64,000 nucleotides of DNA from Khoudiadiopia massiliensis (GCA_900290095.1 OKQS01000004.1:1-64000), one strand, 5' to 3'. Numbered from the stretch's first letter, positions 52,537-62,215 are shown. Numbers and translations: made by a program. The notes: a model not told the origin generated them from the sequence alone.

Positions 52537-54306
52537 CTAGTTTAAAATCCTTCTGGCTTTAACATAGTTGTTTGTGAAGTATCCGGCCCCGAATAGGTAG
52601 TCAATTGTTATTGATCCTGTACCTGTAGAAGCGTGAATTATCATGCCGCCCCCAATGTACATTCCGACGTGACTTATAGCTCCGTTGCCGTAGCTTCCCC
52701 TGAAGAATACCAAGTCTCCCGTCCTGAGGTCTTCCTTGGCTACATCATAGCCATATGTGGCCTGAATGCTGGCTTTATGAGGCAACCTGACGCCGATCTG
52801 CTTGTAAATATATTGAGTGAATCCTGAACAGTCGTAGCCCGGATTTCCTGTGCCGCCCCATTGATAGGGTAAACCGATTTTTTCCTTGGCTATATCTACC
52901 AGGTTCTTATTGCCGTTGTTACGTTTTATGTCGCTTGAAGAGTTGTCTGAAGATCCGTTGTTGCCGCTATCAACATTCTGTCTCTCGCTGCTTATTCCGG
53001 CCTTGGTTACGTAACCCACGTTGCCGTTGAAGTTGATCTTGACCCAACCGTCCGACTCAACGCCTTCAACATAGTCATTGATTGAAAGAGCTCCCAGTGT
53101 GCTGAATCCTTCTCCTGCGCCCGACCTTACGTTAAGGCCGTTAGCGGAACTTACATAGCCCTTGACTTTCTTTTCTACAACTTTTACTTCTGTTTTCTTA
53201 TCTGAAAGAAGACCGTTGCTTATGTAAACATCTTTTCCATTTAATTTTATCTTAATCCAAGAATTCTTGAGCAATTGGCCCTCAACCCTGTCATTAAGAT
53301 ATAAGGAACCGACTATTCTGCTGTTGGAATCGGCATCGGCTCTGACATTAACTACCGGATACTTAATATATCCTTTTGCCTCTCCAACAACCTTTTTGCC
53401 TTCTTTAGCAGCCTTGTCAGCCTCTTCACGTGCCCTTTTCTGAGCCTCTGCTCTTGCTTGTGCTTCAGCCTTTTCTTTAGCTTCTTTTTCTTTCCTTGCT
53501 GCTTCTGTTGCTTCTCTTTCTTCTTGCTCTTTCTTTAATCGCTCTTCTTCTTCAGCTTTTTTACGGGCTTCCTCAGCGGCCAATCTTTCTTCTTCCGCCT
53601 TCTTCGCAGCCTCTTCGGCTGCTTTTGCGGCTTCTTCAGCTCGCTTTTTCATAATAGCCTTGTGCTCTTCAAGTTCCTGGTCGGTCAAGACCTGAAGGAA
53701 ACTGGCATCAACATAGGCTTTCTGTTCCTCAACTACAAAGGAAACCCAGCCGTCTTTAAGTGTTCCGACGACTATATCATCTTTATTAAGGCTACCCAGG
53801 GTCTCAGACTCCTTGTTAGCTTCTTTTCGAATATTCAAATTTTCTGCAGTTACCTTGCCCTGGAAAGCTATCTCCGGTTTTTCCACCGGCACGTCAGGAC
53901 GTTCCGCTCTATGGTTTAGATCTTCTTCCGGATCTTGAACTTCATGTTCTTCTACCGGCTTAGCTTCTTCAGCTACTTCTTTTTCCTCCGGCAATTCCGA
54001 TTGAGATTTCGAATCTTTATCAAACTGTCCAACCAGGTATTCAGGTCCCTTGGCAGTTCTTTCGATCTCTTTTTCTTCCAGGCTTTCAGCCCGGGGTTTC
54101 TCCTCTTCCGGAGACTCTTCTATACCTGCTTGACTGCTAATTCCGGTTTCGGGAAGGGAGGAGGATATTTGATTTTCATAATTATCTGCCAACTGCTCAT
54201 GTATGTTGTCGGCAGCTGTACGATTGATGTCAACAAGTTGTGTTGCACCTATGGCTCCGGCAACCCCTATGACACCTACTATCGCACCAATTTTTTTCTT
54301 ATCCAA
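52537..54306 (-). CDS. SH3b / NlpC-P60 cell-wall hydrolase
   Basis: A 589-residue secreted endopeptidase. After an N-terminal hydrophobic signal/anchor (IGAIVGVIGVAGAIGATQLV) and a Glu/Pro-rich region come SH3b domain 1 (about 155-215, VTAENLNIRKEANKESETLG), a 95-residue Ala/Glu/Lys coiled-coil linker, SH3b 2 (VVNVRADADSNSRIVGSLYL), SH3b 3 (ANGLNVRSGAGEGFSTLGAL), a Ser/Asn linker, and the NlpC/P60 domain with C493 (GYDCSGFTQYIY), H546 (ISHVGMYIGG) and H558 (IIHAS). It cleaves peptidoglycan stem peptides. It starts with TTG after GGAGGTGTATT. Confidence 0.93.
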   Translation of the reverse strand: MDKKKIGAIVGVIGVAGAIGATQLVDINRTAADNIHEQLADNYENQISSSLPETGISSQAGIEESPEEEKPRAESLEEKEIERTAKGPEYLVGQFDKDSKSQSELPEEKEVAEEAKPVEEHEVQDPEEDLNHRAERPDVPVEKPEIAFQGKVTAENLNIRKEANKESETLGSLNKDDIVVGTLKDGWVSFVVEEQKAYVDASFLQVLTDQELEEHKAIMKKRAEEAAKAAEEAAKKAEEERLAAEEARKKAEEEERLKKEQEEREATEAARKEKEAKEKAEAQARAEAQKRAREEADKAAKEGKKVVGEAKGYIKYPVVNVRADADSNSRIVGSLYLNDRVEGQLLKNSWIKIKLNGKDVYISNGLLSDKKTEVKVVEKKVKGYVSSANGLNVRSGAGEGFSTLGALSINDYVEGVESDGWVKINFNGNVGYVTKAGISSERQNVDSGNNGSSDNSSSDIKRNNGNKNLVDIAKEKIGLPYQWGGTGNPGYDCSGFTQYIYKQIGVRLPHKASIQATYGYDVAKEDLRTGDLVFFRGSYGNGAISHVGMYIGGGMIIHASTGTGSITIDYLFGAGYFTNNYVKARRILN

Positions 54307-54347
54307 AATACACCTCCAAGATTTGTAACTTTTGTCACTTACTTAAT

Positions 54348-54376
54348 ATAATAAGTGCATTTCAAGCCACTGTCAA
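54348..54376 (-). promoter_or_regulatory. Promoter of the NlpC/P60 gene
   Basis: TTGACA (54371-54376) and TATTAT (54348-54353) on the minus strand with 17-bp spacing, about 42 bp before the TTG start. Confidence 0.75.
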
Positions 54377-54424
54377 GGAATTTTACAAAATAGTTACAAA
54401 AAAGGACACTTGATTTTAATATTT

Positions 54425-55183
54425 TTATTTTTTCCAGAAAACCTCTTCAAGGCTCAGTCCTCGGGCGGGTGCTGCCGGAAAATCCACCGGACTTTTCCCC
54501 TTTTTCAGGGCTTCCACAATTTGCTCTTCCTTATATAAACCGCGAGCTACCCTTACCATGGCCCCGACCATTATCCTCACCTGTTCTCTTAAAAAACTGT
54601 CTCCCTTAATGTGAAAAATCCATAGGGTTCCGTCTTCCCTGACCCCTTTACGGCACTCAATGTCAATATTGCTGATTTCCCGTATTGTCTGCCTATCCGT
54701 CTCTTTTATGCTGAAGGCGGAGAAATCATGCTTTCCCAAAAAGAGCTTTGAAGTCCTATAAAAGCTTCGGTTATCAAGTTTGTAACTTGTGTGGGCCATG
54801 TAGTTGATATGAGCCGGATGTATGTATGGAGCCCGGAGGAGTTCATAGCGGTAGGTCTTGGCATAAGCTGCAAACCTGATGTTGCAATTAAGTGGGAGCT
54901 CCTGAGAGTCTATGACAAATATGTCCCGGGGGAGAATTTTGTTTAACAGGTGGCAATATGTCTCTGCCGGAAGATTAGAAGCGGATAAAAAATTGACCAG
55001 CTGACCGTCGGCGTGGACCCCCTTATCTGTCCTACCCGCCGAGATCAGCCTGGTCTTTCTCTTGGTAATTTCTTCAACAGCCTCTCTTAGAGTGCCTCCG
55101 ACGGTCCTCAGACCCTTCTGGTCCTGGTAGCCGAAAAATTTGCTCCCATCATAGGCAACTTTTAAAAGGATGTTTTTATACAT
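54425..55183 (-). CDS. truA: tRNA pseudouridine(38-40) synthase
   Basis: A 252-residue enzyme that converts uridines 38-40 of the tRNA anticodon arm to pseudouridine. Catalytic Asp53 is in SAGRTDKGVHADGQLVNF; other landmarks are ILPRDIFVIDSQELP, RFAAYAKTYRYELL and FLREQVRIMVGAMVRVARG. It is the last gene of the ecfA1-ecfA2-ecfT-truA group, 23 bp after ecfT, the order usual in Firmicutes after rplQ. Confidence 0.95.
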   Translation of the reverse strand: MYKNILLKVAYDGSKFFGYQDQKGLRTVGGTLREAVEEITKRKTRLISAGRTDKGVHADGQLVNFLSASNLPAETYCHLLNKILPRDIFVIDSQELPLNCNIRFAAYAKTYRYELLRAPYIHPAHINYMAHTSYKLDNRSFYRTSKLFLGKHDFSAFSIKETDRQTIREISNIDIECRKGVREDGTLWIFHIKGDSFLREQVRIMVGAMVRVARGLYKEEQIVEALKKGKSPVDFPAAPARGLSLEEVFWKK

Positions 55184-55206
55184 TATTCTTCTCCGTTAAC
55201 GGTTTA

Positions 55207-55998
55207 TTACAAAAAATGACCCACAACCACTATAAAGGCACTTGCAAAGATAAAGGTGGCCACATCCGATTTACGCATCTGCAAAGGATTGAGCCTTGTC
55301 CTCCCCTTGCCGCCCCTGTAACACCTGGCTTCCATGGCTATGCCCAGCTCATCCGCTCTTTCTATGGAATTTAGAAATAGGGGGACTAAAAGGGGGACCA
55401 TGGCCTTGGCCCGACTCAAGAAGCCGCCGGAATCGAAATCGGCTCCCCTGGCCTTCTGGGCCTTCATAATCTTGTTGGCCTCCTCAAACAGGGTTGGAAT
55501 GAACCTCAGGGCTATTGAGATCATCATCGCCAGCTCATTGGCAGGGAAATTGATCTTTTTTAAGGGGCTCATAAGGGACTCCAGACCGTCCGTCATGGAA
55601 AGTGGATCTGTGGTCAGGCTCAAAATGGTGCTTCCTATAACCAGGAGTATGATCCTGATGTCAATGAAGAGGGCCTGGATCAAGCCTTCTTCCGTTATTT
55701 TGAGTGGTCCCATGGTGAAAATAACTCTTCCGGGATGGCTCAGCATGTTGATCAGGCCTGCTATTATCAGCAGTACAAATACGGGTTTTAGGCCCTTCAA
55801 AACCCTTATAAAGGGTATGCCCCCTATTTTCATGATGAGTAGGATGGCCAAGGCATAAATCCCATAGCCCCTGAAGCTGTCAACAAAAAAGATTGATATC
55901 ATGAACACGAGTGTGAGAACCAACTTTATCCTGGGGTCCAGCTTGTGTATGGGGCTGTTACCGGGCAAGTATTGGCCCAACAAAATTTTGTCATTCAT
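55207..55998 (-). CDS. ecfT: ECF transporter transmembrane subunit EcfT
   Basis: A 263-residue membrane protein that couples the ATPases EcfA1/A2 to vitamin-binding S components. It starts MNDKILLGQYLPGNSPIHKL; helices include LTLVFMISIFFVDSFRGYGI; the two Ala-Arg-Gly coupling motifs appear as AQKARGADFD and MEARCYRGGKGRTRL. ATG 55998, with GAGGGGG upstream, overlaps the end of ecfA2 by 8 bp; a longer frame to 56055 would run deep into ecfA2 and is rejected. Confidence 0.94.
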   Translation of the reverse strand: MNDKILLGQYLPGNSPIHKLDPRIKLVLTLVFMISIFFVDSFRGYGIYALAILLIMKIGGIPFIRVLKGLKPVFVLLIIAGLINMLSHPGRVIFTMGPLKITEEGLIQALFIDIRIILLVIGSTILSLTTDPLSMTDGLESLMSPLKKINFPANELAMMISIALRFIPTLFEEANKIMKAQKARGADFDSGGFLSRAKAMVPLLVPLFLNSIERADELGIAMEARCYRGGKGRTRLNPLQMRKSDVATFIFASAFIVVVGHFL

Positions 55999-56863
55999 AT
56001 TGGGCCCCCTCTCTCTTGTTAAGATAAGCTGAAATCGACCTGACCGCCTCATCAACCGTTAAGGCCCTTTCATCTATGTCCCAGCCGCCTTTTTTTAGTT
56101 TTCTCATAAGTCTTGTGACGGCAGGCAGGGATAAGCCTATGGCTTCGAGTTCTTCTTCTTTTGAGAAAATTTCCTTGGGCCGGCCGTCCATGATAAGACT
56201 GCCTTTTTCCATGACCAGGAGCCTGTTGGCATGCTTGGCAACGTCCTCCATTGAATGGGTGACAAGTATGACTGAGAGGTTTTCTCTTTCCCTATATAGT
56301 CTGCCTATCTCCCCCAAAATTTCCTCGCGACCTCTGGGGTCCAGGCCGGCTGTGGGTTCATCCAATACAAGGTAAGATGGATTGAGGGCCAGGACTCCTG
56401 CAATGGCAACGCGGCGCTTCTGGCCGCCTGAAAGCTCAAAAGGTGACCTGTCCTTGAGCTCTTCGAAATCAAGTCCAACCGACTTCATGGCGCTTCTTAC
56501 TCTAATGTCTATCTCTTCCGGTGTCAGTTTCAAATTCTTAGGTCCGAAAGCTATGTCTTTATAAATAGTGTCCTCAAAAAGCTGGTCTTCAGGATATTGA
56601 AAAACCAGTCCTACTTCCTGCCTGATTTTTCTAAGGTCCCCCTGCTTGTCATCAGTGGCCAGGTCATTAACATAAACCTTGCCCTGAGTCGGGATATTTA
56701 GTCCGTTCATGTGCTGGACCAGGGTGGATTTCCCCGATCCGGTATGGCCCAGGAGTCCCACAAACTCGTGGCTTCCTATTTCAAAGCTGACCCCGTCAAG
56801 GGCCTTCATCTCATCAGGACTTCCGGCATTATAAAGGAAGCTGACATTATCGAATTTGATCAT
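55991..56863 (-). CDS. ecfA2: ECF transporter ATPase EcfA2
   Basis: A 290-residue ABC ATPase. Walker A is LLGHTGSGKSTLVQHMNGL, Q-loop VGLVFQYPEDQLFEDTIYKD, signature FELSGGQKRRVAIAGVLA, Walker B YLVLDEPTAGLDPRG, H-loop ILVTHSMEDVAKHA; all intact. It pairs with EcfA1. The start overlaps the stop of ecfA1 by 4 bp and its end overlaps ecfT by 8 bp, so the three are translationally coupled. Confidence 0.96.
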   Translation of the reverse strand: MIKFDNVSFLYNAGSPDEMKALDGVSFEIGSHEFVGLLGHTGSGKSTLVQHMNGLNIPTQGKVYVNDLATDDKQGDLRKIRQEVGLVFQYPEDQLFEDTIYKDIAFGPKNLKLTPEEIDIRVRSAMKSVGLDFEELKDRSPFELSGGQKRRVAIAGVLALNPSYLVLDEPTAGLDPRGREEILGEIGRLYRERENLSVILVTHSMEDVAKHANRLLVMEKGSLIMDGRPKEIFSKEEELEAIGLSLPAVTRLMRKLKKGGWDIDERALTVDEAVRSISAYLNKREGAQYE

Positions 56864-57795
56864 AATACAGCCTCCAAAAACTCATCTATATCTAAAATGT
56901 TTGATTTTATCTTAAATCCTACCTTGTTGAGCCTATAGGCGACTTCTGTTACCTGGGGTACATCCAGCTCCAGGTTGCGCATGGTCTCAACCTGAGAAAA
57001 AACCTCTCCGGGTTTTCCCTCCAAGACTATATCCCCGTCATTCATAACGAGAATCCTGTCTGCGTGTATGGCTTCTTCCATATTATGGGTTATGAGTAAA
57101 ATGGTTTTGCCTGCCTCTTTGTTGAGCTCCCCTATGGTGGAAATTATTTCCCTCCTGCCTATTGGGTCCAACATGGCTGTGGGTTCATCCATTATGATGC
57201 AACGAGGAAGCATTGCCAATATACCTGCAATGGCCACCCTCTGCTTCTGGCCTCCCGAAAGTTTATGGGCCGGCCTCCTCCTGTTTTCATACATTTCCAC
57301 GGCCTTGAGGGCTTCATCCACCCTCTGCCTTAGCTCAGGCATGGGAACGCCCAGGTTTTCCGGGCCGAAGGCAACATCTTCCTCAACAATTGTGGCAACC
57401 ATCTGGTTGTCAGGATTTTGGAAAACCATTCCGCACGAAGACCTTATGTCCCAGAGATTGGCCTTTGACTTTGTGTTCATGCCAAGTATCTTGATATCTC
57501 CCTGTGTCGGCAGCATCTGGGCATTTAAAAGCTTGGCCAAGGTAGACTTGCCTGAACCGTTATGACCCAATATGGCTATGAATTCTCCATCATAGACTTT
57601 CAAATTAAGGCCCTTCAAGACCTCTTCATCCTCCCGATCTTCTTCATAGTTGGGATATTTATAATGGAGATCGTCAACCTCGATTACAACTTCTTTTTCG
57701 GCAGTCTCTTCAGCCTCAACTTCATCAAGCTGCCTAATTTTTGTTTCCTCCAACTTATTCTCCTTTATATTTGTATAAGGCTTAAAATCCGGCAA
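56860..57795 (-). CDS. ecfA1: ECF transporter ATPase EcfA1
   Basis: A 311-residue ABC ATPase with Walker A ILGHNGSGKSTLAKLLNAQ, Q-loop CGMVFQNPDNQMVATIVEED, signature HKLSGGQKQRVAIAGILA and Walker B CIIMDEPTAMLDPIG. It has an acidic N-terminal extension of about 35 residues (KLEETKIRQLDEVEAEETAE) before the first strand VVIEVDDLHYKYPN, longer than usual. It follows the L,D-transpeptidase gene by 6 bp, so it is likely cotranscribed with it. Confidence 0.95.
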   Translation of the reverse strand: MPDFKPYTNIKENKLEETKIRQLDEVEAEETAEKEVVIEVDDLHYKYPNYEEDREDEEVLKGLNLKVYDGEFIAILGHNGSGKSTLAKLLNAQMLPTQGDIKILGMNTKSKANLWDIRSSCGMVFQNPDNQMVATIVEEDVAFGPENLGVPMPELRQRVDEALKAVEMYENRRRPAHKLSGGQKQRVAIAGILAMLPRCIIMDEPTAMLDPIGRREIISTIGELNKEAGKTILLITHNMEEAIHADRILVMNDGDIVLEGKPGEVFSQVETMRNLELDVPQVTEVAYRLNKVGFKIKSNILDIDEFLEAVL

Positions 57796-57801
57796 ATAAT
57801 T

Positions 57802-59193
57802 CTAAAAAGATTTATCTGCAGGTGAGTAATTCGTTGATGATTCATAGGTCGGAACCGGCGTTCCTACCTTATAGTTGTCATATATGAACTTTGCGGTTTC
57901 AAGGGGAAGGTTTATGCAGCCGTGAGATCCGTTATTAATATAATTTTTCCCACCGAAATACTTTACCCAATCGGCATCGTGGAGGCCCACTCCTTTGTAG
58001 TTAATGGGGATCCAATACTTGACATCGGAGTTATATTCGCTTCCGTCAAGATTGTTTCCCGTCAGCTTCTTGTCTTTTTCCCTTGACCAGATCATATGCA
58101 CGCCTACAGGGGTCTCATAGTTACCGTTTACCTTCCCCGACTTCAACAGGCTTGTATAGACCACTTTCTTATCTTTAACGCACCAAAGTTTCTGCTTTGA
58201 CAGGTCAATCTCGATATAGTCATCTCCTATGTCATTCAATTCGCCCCGGGCCCTGGCTTTATGAGTATAAATGGGCTCTGTTTCGAAATCCCCGCCCTGA
58301 TCGATCATTTCCAATAGTTTTTCCTGAGTCTTTTTTACATTGATTTTCCAACCATAGATACCCGGAAATACAGTCTGCTTTATCCCGGATTGGGTTATAA
58401 ATTCTCTTTTTTTACCATAGGTATCTGTTAGGTTGGCTAGTTTTTGAACCCATTTCGCGACCTTATCCTTGTTTAAAGAATATTGACCGTCCGACGACTT
58501 GTCCAAAGAGTCCAGCATCTGACCCGGGCCGAAAACAAAATCCTTATCTCCAATTTTATAGACAACCTTGACATTTAATATCTTATTGAGCTTTTCAGCT
58601 TCAGCTTGAAGCTCGGGATCATCATCTCTTATCTCAGGTTCCTTATAAAGATCTTTTGCGGTTACAAAGTTTCTGCCTTCGATAAAAGCTTCTATGATTC
58701 TTGATTTAAGCTTATCGTAGTCAACGTGGTTGCCTTCATCTTCTTTCTGAACACGGGCACCCTGATCGTCCGCCACCACCTTAGCATTTTCGGGCATGGG
58801 GCCATTGGCTTGGATTCCGGCCTTTTCCAATGTTCGTTCCAATTTTTTGCTTTCATAGTCAACCGAAAATTCTATATCATAGTCGTTACTTTGGAATATT
58901 TCTATGGGCCAGAGCATAAAATTCTGCTCTATCCTATCGGGTCCCTTCCTGCTAATAATTAGGTCTATGTCCTTGCCTGAAAAGTTTACAGTCTTGGAGT
59001 CTCTTGCCTGAACAGTGATAGAAGCATTTGTATCCGGTTCAAAAATCGCCTTATCCAGTGGAACCAATGTCCTGGAAACTCCGTTTACACTGGTGCCCGG
59101 ATAAGTGTATTTTGAAAACAGAAATGATCCGAATCCGTAAATGGAAATTAGGACCAGTAAGAAAATCAAGACTATTTTTTTACTCTTTGACAT
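57802..59193 (-). CDS. L,D-transpeptidase
   Basis: A 463-residue wall cross-linking enzyme anchored by an N-terminal membrane segment (IVLIFLLVLISIYGFGSFLF). The middle (about 45-310) matches the putative peptidoglycan-binding/YoaR-type region of such proteins; the C-terminal YkuD domain starts YIEIDLSKQKLWCVKDKKVV and carries the active site HDADWVKYFGG and GSHGCINLPLETAKF with catalytic C426. It makes 3-3 cross-links between stem peptides. It is located between rplQ and ecfA1, which are neighbours in many Firmicutes. Confidence 0.93.
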   Translation of the reverse strand: MSKSKKIVLIFLLVLISIYGFGSFLFSKYTYPGTSVNGVSRTLVPLDKAIFEPDTNASITVQARDSKTVNFSGKDIDLIISRKGPDRIEQNFMLWPIEIFQSNDYDIEFSVDYESKKLERTLEKAGIQANGPMPENAKVVADDQGARVQKEDEGNHVDYDKLKSRIIEAFIEGRNFVTAKDLYKEPEIRDDDPELQAEAEKLNKILNVKVVYKIGDKDFVFGPGQMLDSLDKSSDGQYSLNKDKVAKWVQKLANLTDTYGKKREFITQSGIKQTVFPGIYGWKINVKKTQEKLLEMIDQGGDFETEPIYTHKARARGELNDIGDDYIEIDLSKQKLWCVKDKKVVYTSLLKSGKVNGNYETPVGVHMIWSREKDKKLTGNNLDGSEYNSDVKYWIPINYKGVGLHDADWVKYFGGKNYINNGSHGCINLPLETAKFIYDNYKVGTPVPTYESSTNYSPADKSF

Positions 59194-59275
59194 TTATTGA
59201 CCTCTCTTCATCTAATAACATACTTGAAAACTCTAATTTATTATTATATGACAAAAGCTGCTGTTTAGTCCATAA

Positions 59276-59319
59276 GAAAAGAGGTGGTCGCAATGACACT
59301 CATTACAAACCACCTCTTT
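59276..59319 (-). terminator. Terminator of the ribosomal alpha operon
   Basis: AAAGAGGTGGT/ACCACCTCTTT stem followed on the minus strand by TTTTCTTA, 33 bp after rplQ. Confidence 0.85.
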
Positions 59320-59351
59320 GTTTTCTTATTTGTTTGGCTTAATATCTTTAA

Positions 59352-59711
59352 TTAAACCAATTCCAGAATTGCCATCTCCGAGCCGTCACCACGACGTGGT
59401 CCCAGCTTTAAAATCCTGGTGTAACCGCCTTTTCTATCCTGATATTTCGGGCCGATCTCTTCAATCAATTTTATTGCGGCCTTTTTATCATATAGATAAG
59501 CCGATATTGCCCTGTTACCGCTTAAATCATTGCGTTTAGCCAGGGTAATCAGCTTTTCCGCCTCACGACGGACTTCTTTGGCGCGTGTCACTGTTGTTGT
59601 GATCTTTTCTTCATTAAAAAGAGAAGCTACCATGTTTCTGATCATAGATGAGCGATGATCGCTTCTTCTTCCTAATTTTCTCTGCTTGGCCAAATCATGC
59701 CTCCTTGTCAA
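59352..59711 (-). CDS. rplQ: Ribosomal protein L17
   Basis: A 119-residue large-subunit protein. It begins MTRRHDLAKQRKLGRRSDHR, with the family core SSMIRNMVASLFNEEKITTT and VTRAKEVRREAEKLITLAKR; ends GDGSEMAILELV. Its start overlaps the rpoA stop by 4 bp. It is the last gene of the alpha operon before the terminator. Confidence 0.98.
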   Translation of the reverse strand: MTRRHDLAKQRKLGRRSDHRSSMIRNMVASLFNEEKITTTVTRAKEVRREAEKLITLAKRNDLSGNRAISAYLYDKKAAIKLIEEIGPKYQDRKGGYTRILKLGPRRGDGSEMAILELV

Positions 59712-60667
59712 TCTCTGTCATTATAATTGAGCTCTAAGCCCAAAGATTCGACTTTCTCCTGAACTTCAGTGAAAGATTTCTTACCGAAATTTCTGATCTT
59801 TCTAAGCTCATCAACCGGCATTGTTACAATATTTCCCAGGGTATTGATTTCTTCCCTCTTCAAACAATTGTAGCTGCGTAAAGAAAGATCCAAATCCTCT
59901 ATGGGCTTTTGGAGCAGGAGGTCTTCCTCCGTCGGCTCCTCTTCCACTTCCTCTTCTTCATCAAAGACCCGGTCGGGCAGTTCCGTAAATAGGGCCAGGT
60001 GGTCTATAAGTATCTGTGAACCTTCGGAAAGCGCCTCTTGTGCATTGAGGGTTCCGTCTGTCCATACCTCCAAAATCAGCTGGTCATAGTCGGTGATCTG
60101 CTCAACCCTGGTATTTTCAACTGTAAAATTAACTTTTTTAACCGGTGTAAATATTGAATCTATGGCAATGGTCTCCAGAGGATCGTCTTCGGACTTGTTG
60201 GCATCTGCCAAGGCATAGCCGGTTCCGTCGACAACGACCATTTCAAGATGGATTGCCCCTTCACTATTTACCGTGCATAGGTAGTGGTCCTTATTTATAA
60301 TTTCCACTTCCGTTGTTTCCTGGATATCTTCGGCCGTCACTATCTTCGGCCCCTCAACGTCCAAGCGCAGTGTTACAGGCTCTCCTGCACCTTGCAGGCG
60401 TCTTATTGCAACACCCTTTAAATTGAGAATTATTTCCGGAACATCCTCAAGGACTCCGACAACAGTTGAAAACTCATGTGGTACACCGGAATCAAACTTG
60501 ATGGAGGCTACTGCACAGCCCGGCAAGGACGACAGGAGGACACGACGTAGGGAATTGCCCAGGGTCGTACCGTATCCCCTCTCGAGGGGAGCCATGCTGA
60601 ACTTGCCATAGTGCTTTGCTTCATCCAATTCTAAAATTTCAACTCTTGTATTCAGTTTGTTAACCAC
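59708..60667 (-). CDS. rpoA: RNA polymerase alpha subunit
   Basis: A 319-residue subunit. N-terminal assembly domain: FSMAPLERGYGTTLGNSLRR and VLLSSLPGCAVASIKFD; acidic linker EEEEVEEEPTEEDLL; C-terminal promoter-contact domain PIEDLDLSLRSYNCLKREEI and TMPVDELRKIRNFGKKSFTE. Complete. It sits between rpsD and rplQ as in other Firmicutes. Confidence 0.99.
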   Translation of the reverse strand: MVNKLNTRVEILELDEAKHYGKFSMAPLERGYGTTLGNSLRRVLLSSLPGCAVASIKFDSGVPHEFSTVVGVLEDVPEIILNLKGVAIRRLQGAGEPVTLRLDVEGPKIVTAEDIQETTEVEIINKDHYLCTVNSEGAIHLEMVVVDGTGYALADANKSEDDPLETIAIDSIFTPVKKVNFTVENTRVEQITDYDQLILEVWTDGTLNAQEALSEGSQILIDHLALFTELPDRVFDEEEEVEEEPTEEDLLLQKPIEDLDLSLRSYNCLKREEINTLGNIVTMPVDELRKIRNFGKKSFTEVQEKVESLGLELNYNDRD

Positions 60668-60709
60668 GGATCAAGCCTCCCTGCATTTTATCTGTATCAA
60701 CAGCCTTCA

Positions 60710-61297
60710 TTACTTGGAATAAAGCTCAACGATCTGCGTTTCTTCAATCGGATAATCAATATTCTCACGCATGGGCTCTGAAAGAATCTTGCCTTCCATT
60801 TTGTCTGCTTCTACAGAAACCCAGGGCATCTGGTTATAAACCCTCTCAGCCATGTTCTTGAAGAAAGGATTTTTACGTGATGTAGGCTTGACGTTAATCT
60901 GATCTCCAACTTCAAGTGTCATTGAAGGTATTGTGGCCTTCTTTCCGTTTAAAAGGAAATGGCCATGAACGATCAGCTGACGTGCCTGTGCTCTTGTTGA
61001 AGCAAAGCCCATTCTGTAAACTACATTATCGAAACGGAGTTCCAATAATCTGAGTAAATTCCAACCTGCCTGACCTTCCATGCGCTCAGCACGATTATAA
61101 AGATTGCGGAAGGATTTCTCGGTCATACCGTAAATGAATTTAGCTTTCTGCTTTTCACGCAGCTGCATACCGTAGTCACTTAATTTACGACGCCTTACCT
61201 TGGGGTTACGGCGAGATTTTTTGTTAATTCCGACAACTTGAGGTTCAATCTCAAGTGCTCGGCAGCGTTTTAAAATCGCTCCATTGTATCTTGACAT
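60710..61297 (-). CDS. rpsD: Ribosomal protein S4
   Basis: A 195-residue small-subunit assembly protein. The N-terminus (RYNGAILKRCRALEIEPQVV) lacks the zinc-type Cys cluster seen in some S4 proteins; the S4 RNA-binding domain is LLELRFDNVVYRMGFASTRA and QARQLIVHGHFLLNGKKATI. Located between rpsK and rpoA. In many bacteria S4 represses its own operon. Confidence 0.98.
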   Translation of the reverse strand: MSRYNGAILKRCRALEIEPQVVGINKKSRRNPKVRRRKLSDYGMQLREKQKAKFIYGMTEKSFRNLYNRAERMEGQAGWNLLRLLELRFDNVVYRMGFASTRAQARQLIVHGHFLLNGKKATIPSMTLEVGDQINVKPTSRKNPFFKNMAERVYNQMPWVSVEADKMEGKILSEPMRENIDYPIEETQIVELYSK

Positions 61298-61309
61298 TAT
61301 TTCCCTCCG

Positions 61310-61720
61310 TTAAACTCTTCTTCTCTTGGGCGGACGACATCCGTTGTGTGGGATTGGTGTCACGTCCTTGATCATGGTAACCTGAAGTCCTGCAGCTTCC
61401 AGAGCCCTGATAGCAGATTCACGACCCGAGCCCGGTCCCTTAACATAAACTTCAACGGTCTTAAGTCCCTGTTCCATAGCCTTCTTTGCAGCTTCTTCTG
61501 CGCACTGCTGAGCAGCATATGGTGTGGACTTACGTGATCCTCTAAAGCCCAACTGGCCTGCTGAAGCCCATGAAACGGCATTGCCGTTCAGGTCGGTGAT
61601 TGTCACCATTGAGTTGTTGAAGGTGGAAATGATATGGGCTTGACCGGCAACAATATTCTTTTTAACTTTGCGCTTGCCGCCCCGGCGACCTGCAGTCGCT
61701 TTTTTCTTAATTTGCGCCAT
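61310..61720 (-). CDS. rpsK: Ribosomal protein S11
   Basis: A 136-residue small-subunit platform protein with [40 protein letters not shown] and the C-terminal [18 protein letters not shown], all near-universal. Located 12 bp upstream of rpsD and after rpsM. Confidence 0.98.
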   Translation of the reverse strand: MAQIKKKATAGRRGGKRKVKKNIVAGQAHIISTFNNSMVTITDLNGNAVSWASAGQLGFRGSRKSTPYAAQQCAEEAAKKAMEQGLKTVEVYVKGPGSGRESAIRALEAAGLQVTMIKDVTPIPHNGCRPPKRRRV

Positions 61721-61732
61721 GCTTTTCCTCCC

Positions 61733-62083
61733 TTACTTCTTTCTACCTTTGCGGGTATGGGCGTTATTTTTGGTATTCTGTCCCCTTACCGGCAAATTTC
61801 TTTTATGACGAATTCCGCGGTAGCAGTTGATCTCACGAAGACGTTTGATGTTCAGTGAAACGTCTCTTCTCAGATCTCCCTCCAAGTGATATTCGCCTAT
61901 CACTTCACGGATGCGCTGTACTTCTTCTTCCGTCAGATCGCGAACACGGGTGTCCGGATTGACCTGTGCATTTTGCAAAATTTCATTTGAACGTGAACGA
62001 CCTATTCCGAATATATAGGTTAGTCCTATTTCAACTCTCTTATCTTTTGGTAAATCAATACCTGCAATACGTGCCAAATTCAA
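61733..62083 (-). CDS. rpsM: Ribosomal protein S13
   Basis: A 116-residue small-subunit head protein beginning [20 protein letters not shown], with [20 protein letters not shown] and the basic C-terminus [17 protein letters not shown] that contacts P-site tRNA. It lies 12 bp before rpsK. Confidence 0.98.
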   Translation of the reverse strand: MNLARIAGIDLPKDKRVEIGLTYIFGIGRSRSNEILQNAQVNPDTRVRDLTEEEVQRIREVIGEYHLEGDLRRDVSLNIKRLREINCYRGIRHKRNLPVRGQNTKNNAHTRKGRKK

Positions 62084-62092
62084 TCACCCCCG

Positions 62093-62206
62093 TTATCCCT
62101 GACGCTGTTTATGCTTCGGATTTTCACAGATCACCATAACTTTACCTTTTCTTTTGATGACCTTGCATTTATCACACATCTTTTTCACAGATGGTCTGAC
62201 TTTCAT
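62093..62206 (-). CDS. rpmJ: Ribosomal protein L36
   Basis: A 37-residue protein too short for most gene finders: [20 protein letters not shown] followed by [17 protein letters not shown]. The zinc ligands C11, C14, C27 and H32 are present, so it is the zinc-containing form. GGAGG precedes ATG at 62206. It lies between infA and rpsM, the normal order. Confidence 0.97.
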   Translation of the reverse strand: MKVRPSVKKMCDKCKVIKRKGKVMVICENPKHKQRQG

Positions 62207-62215
62207 GACTGCCTC

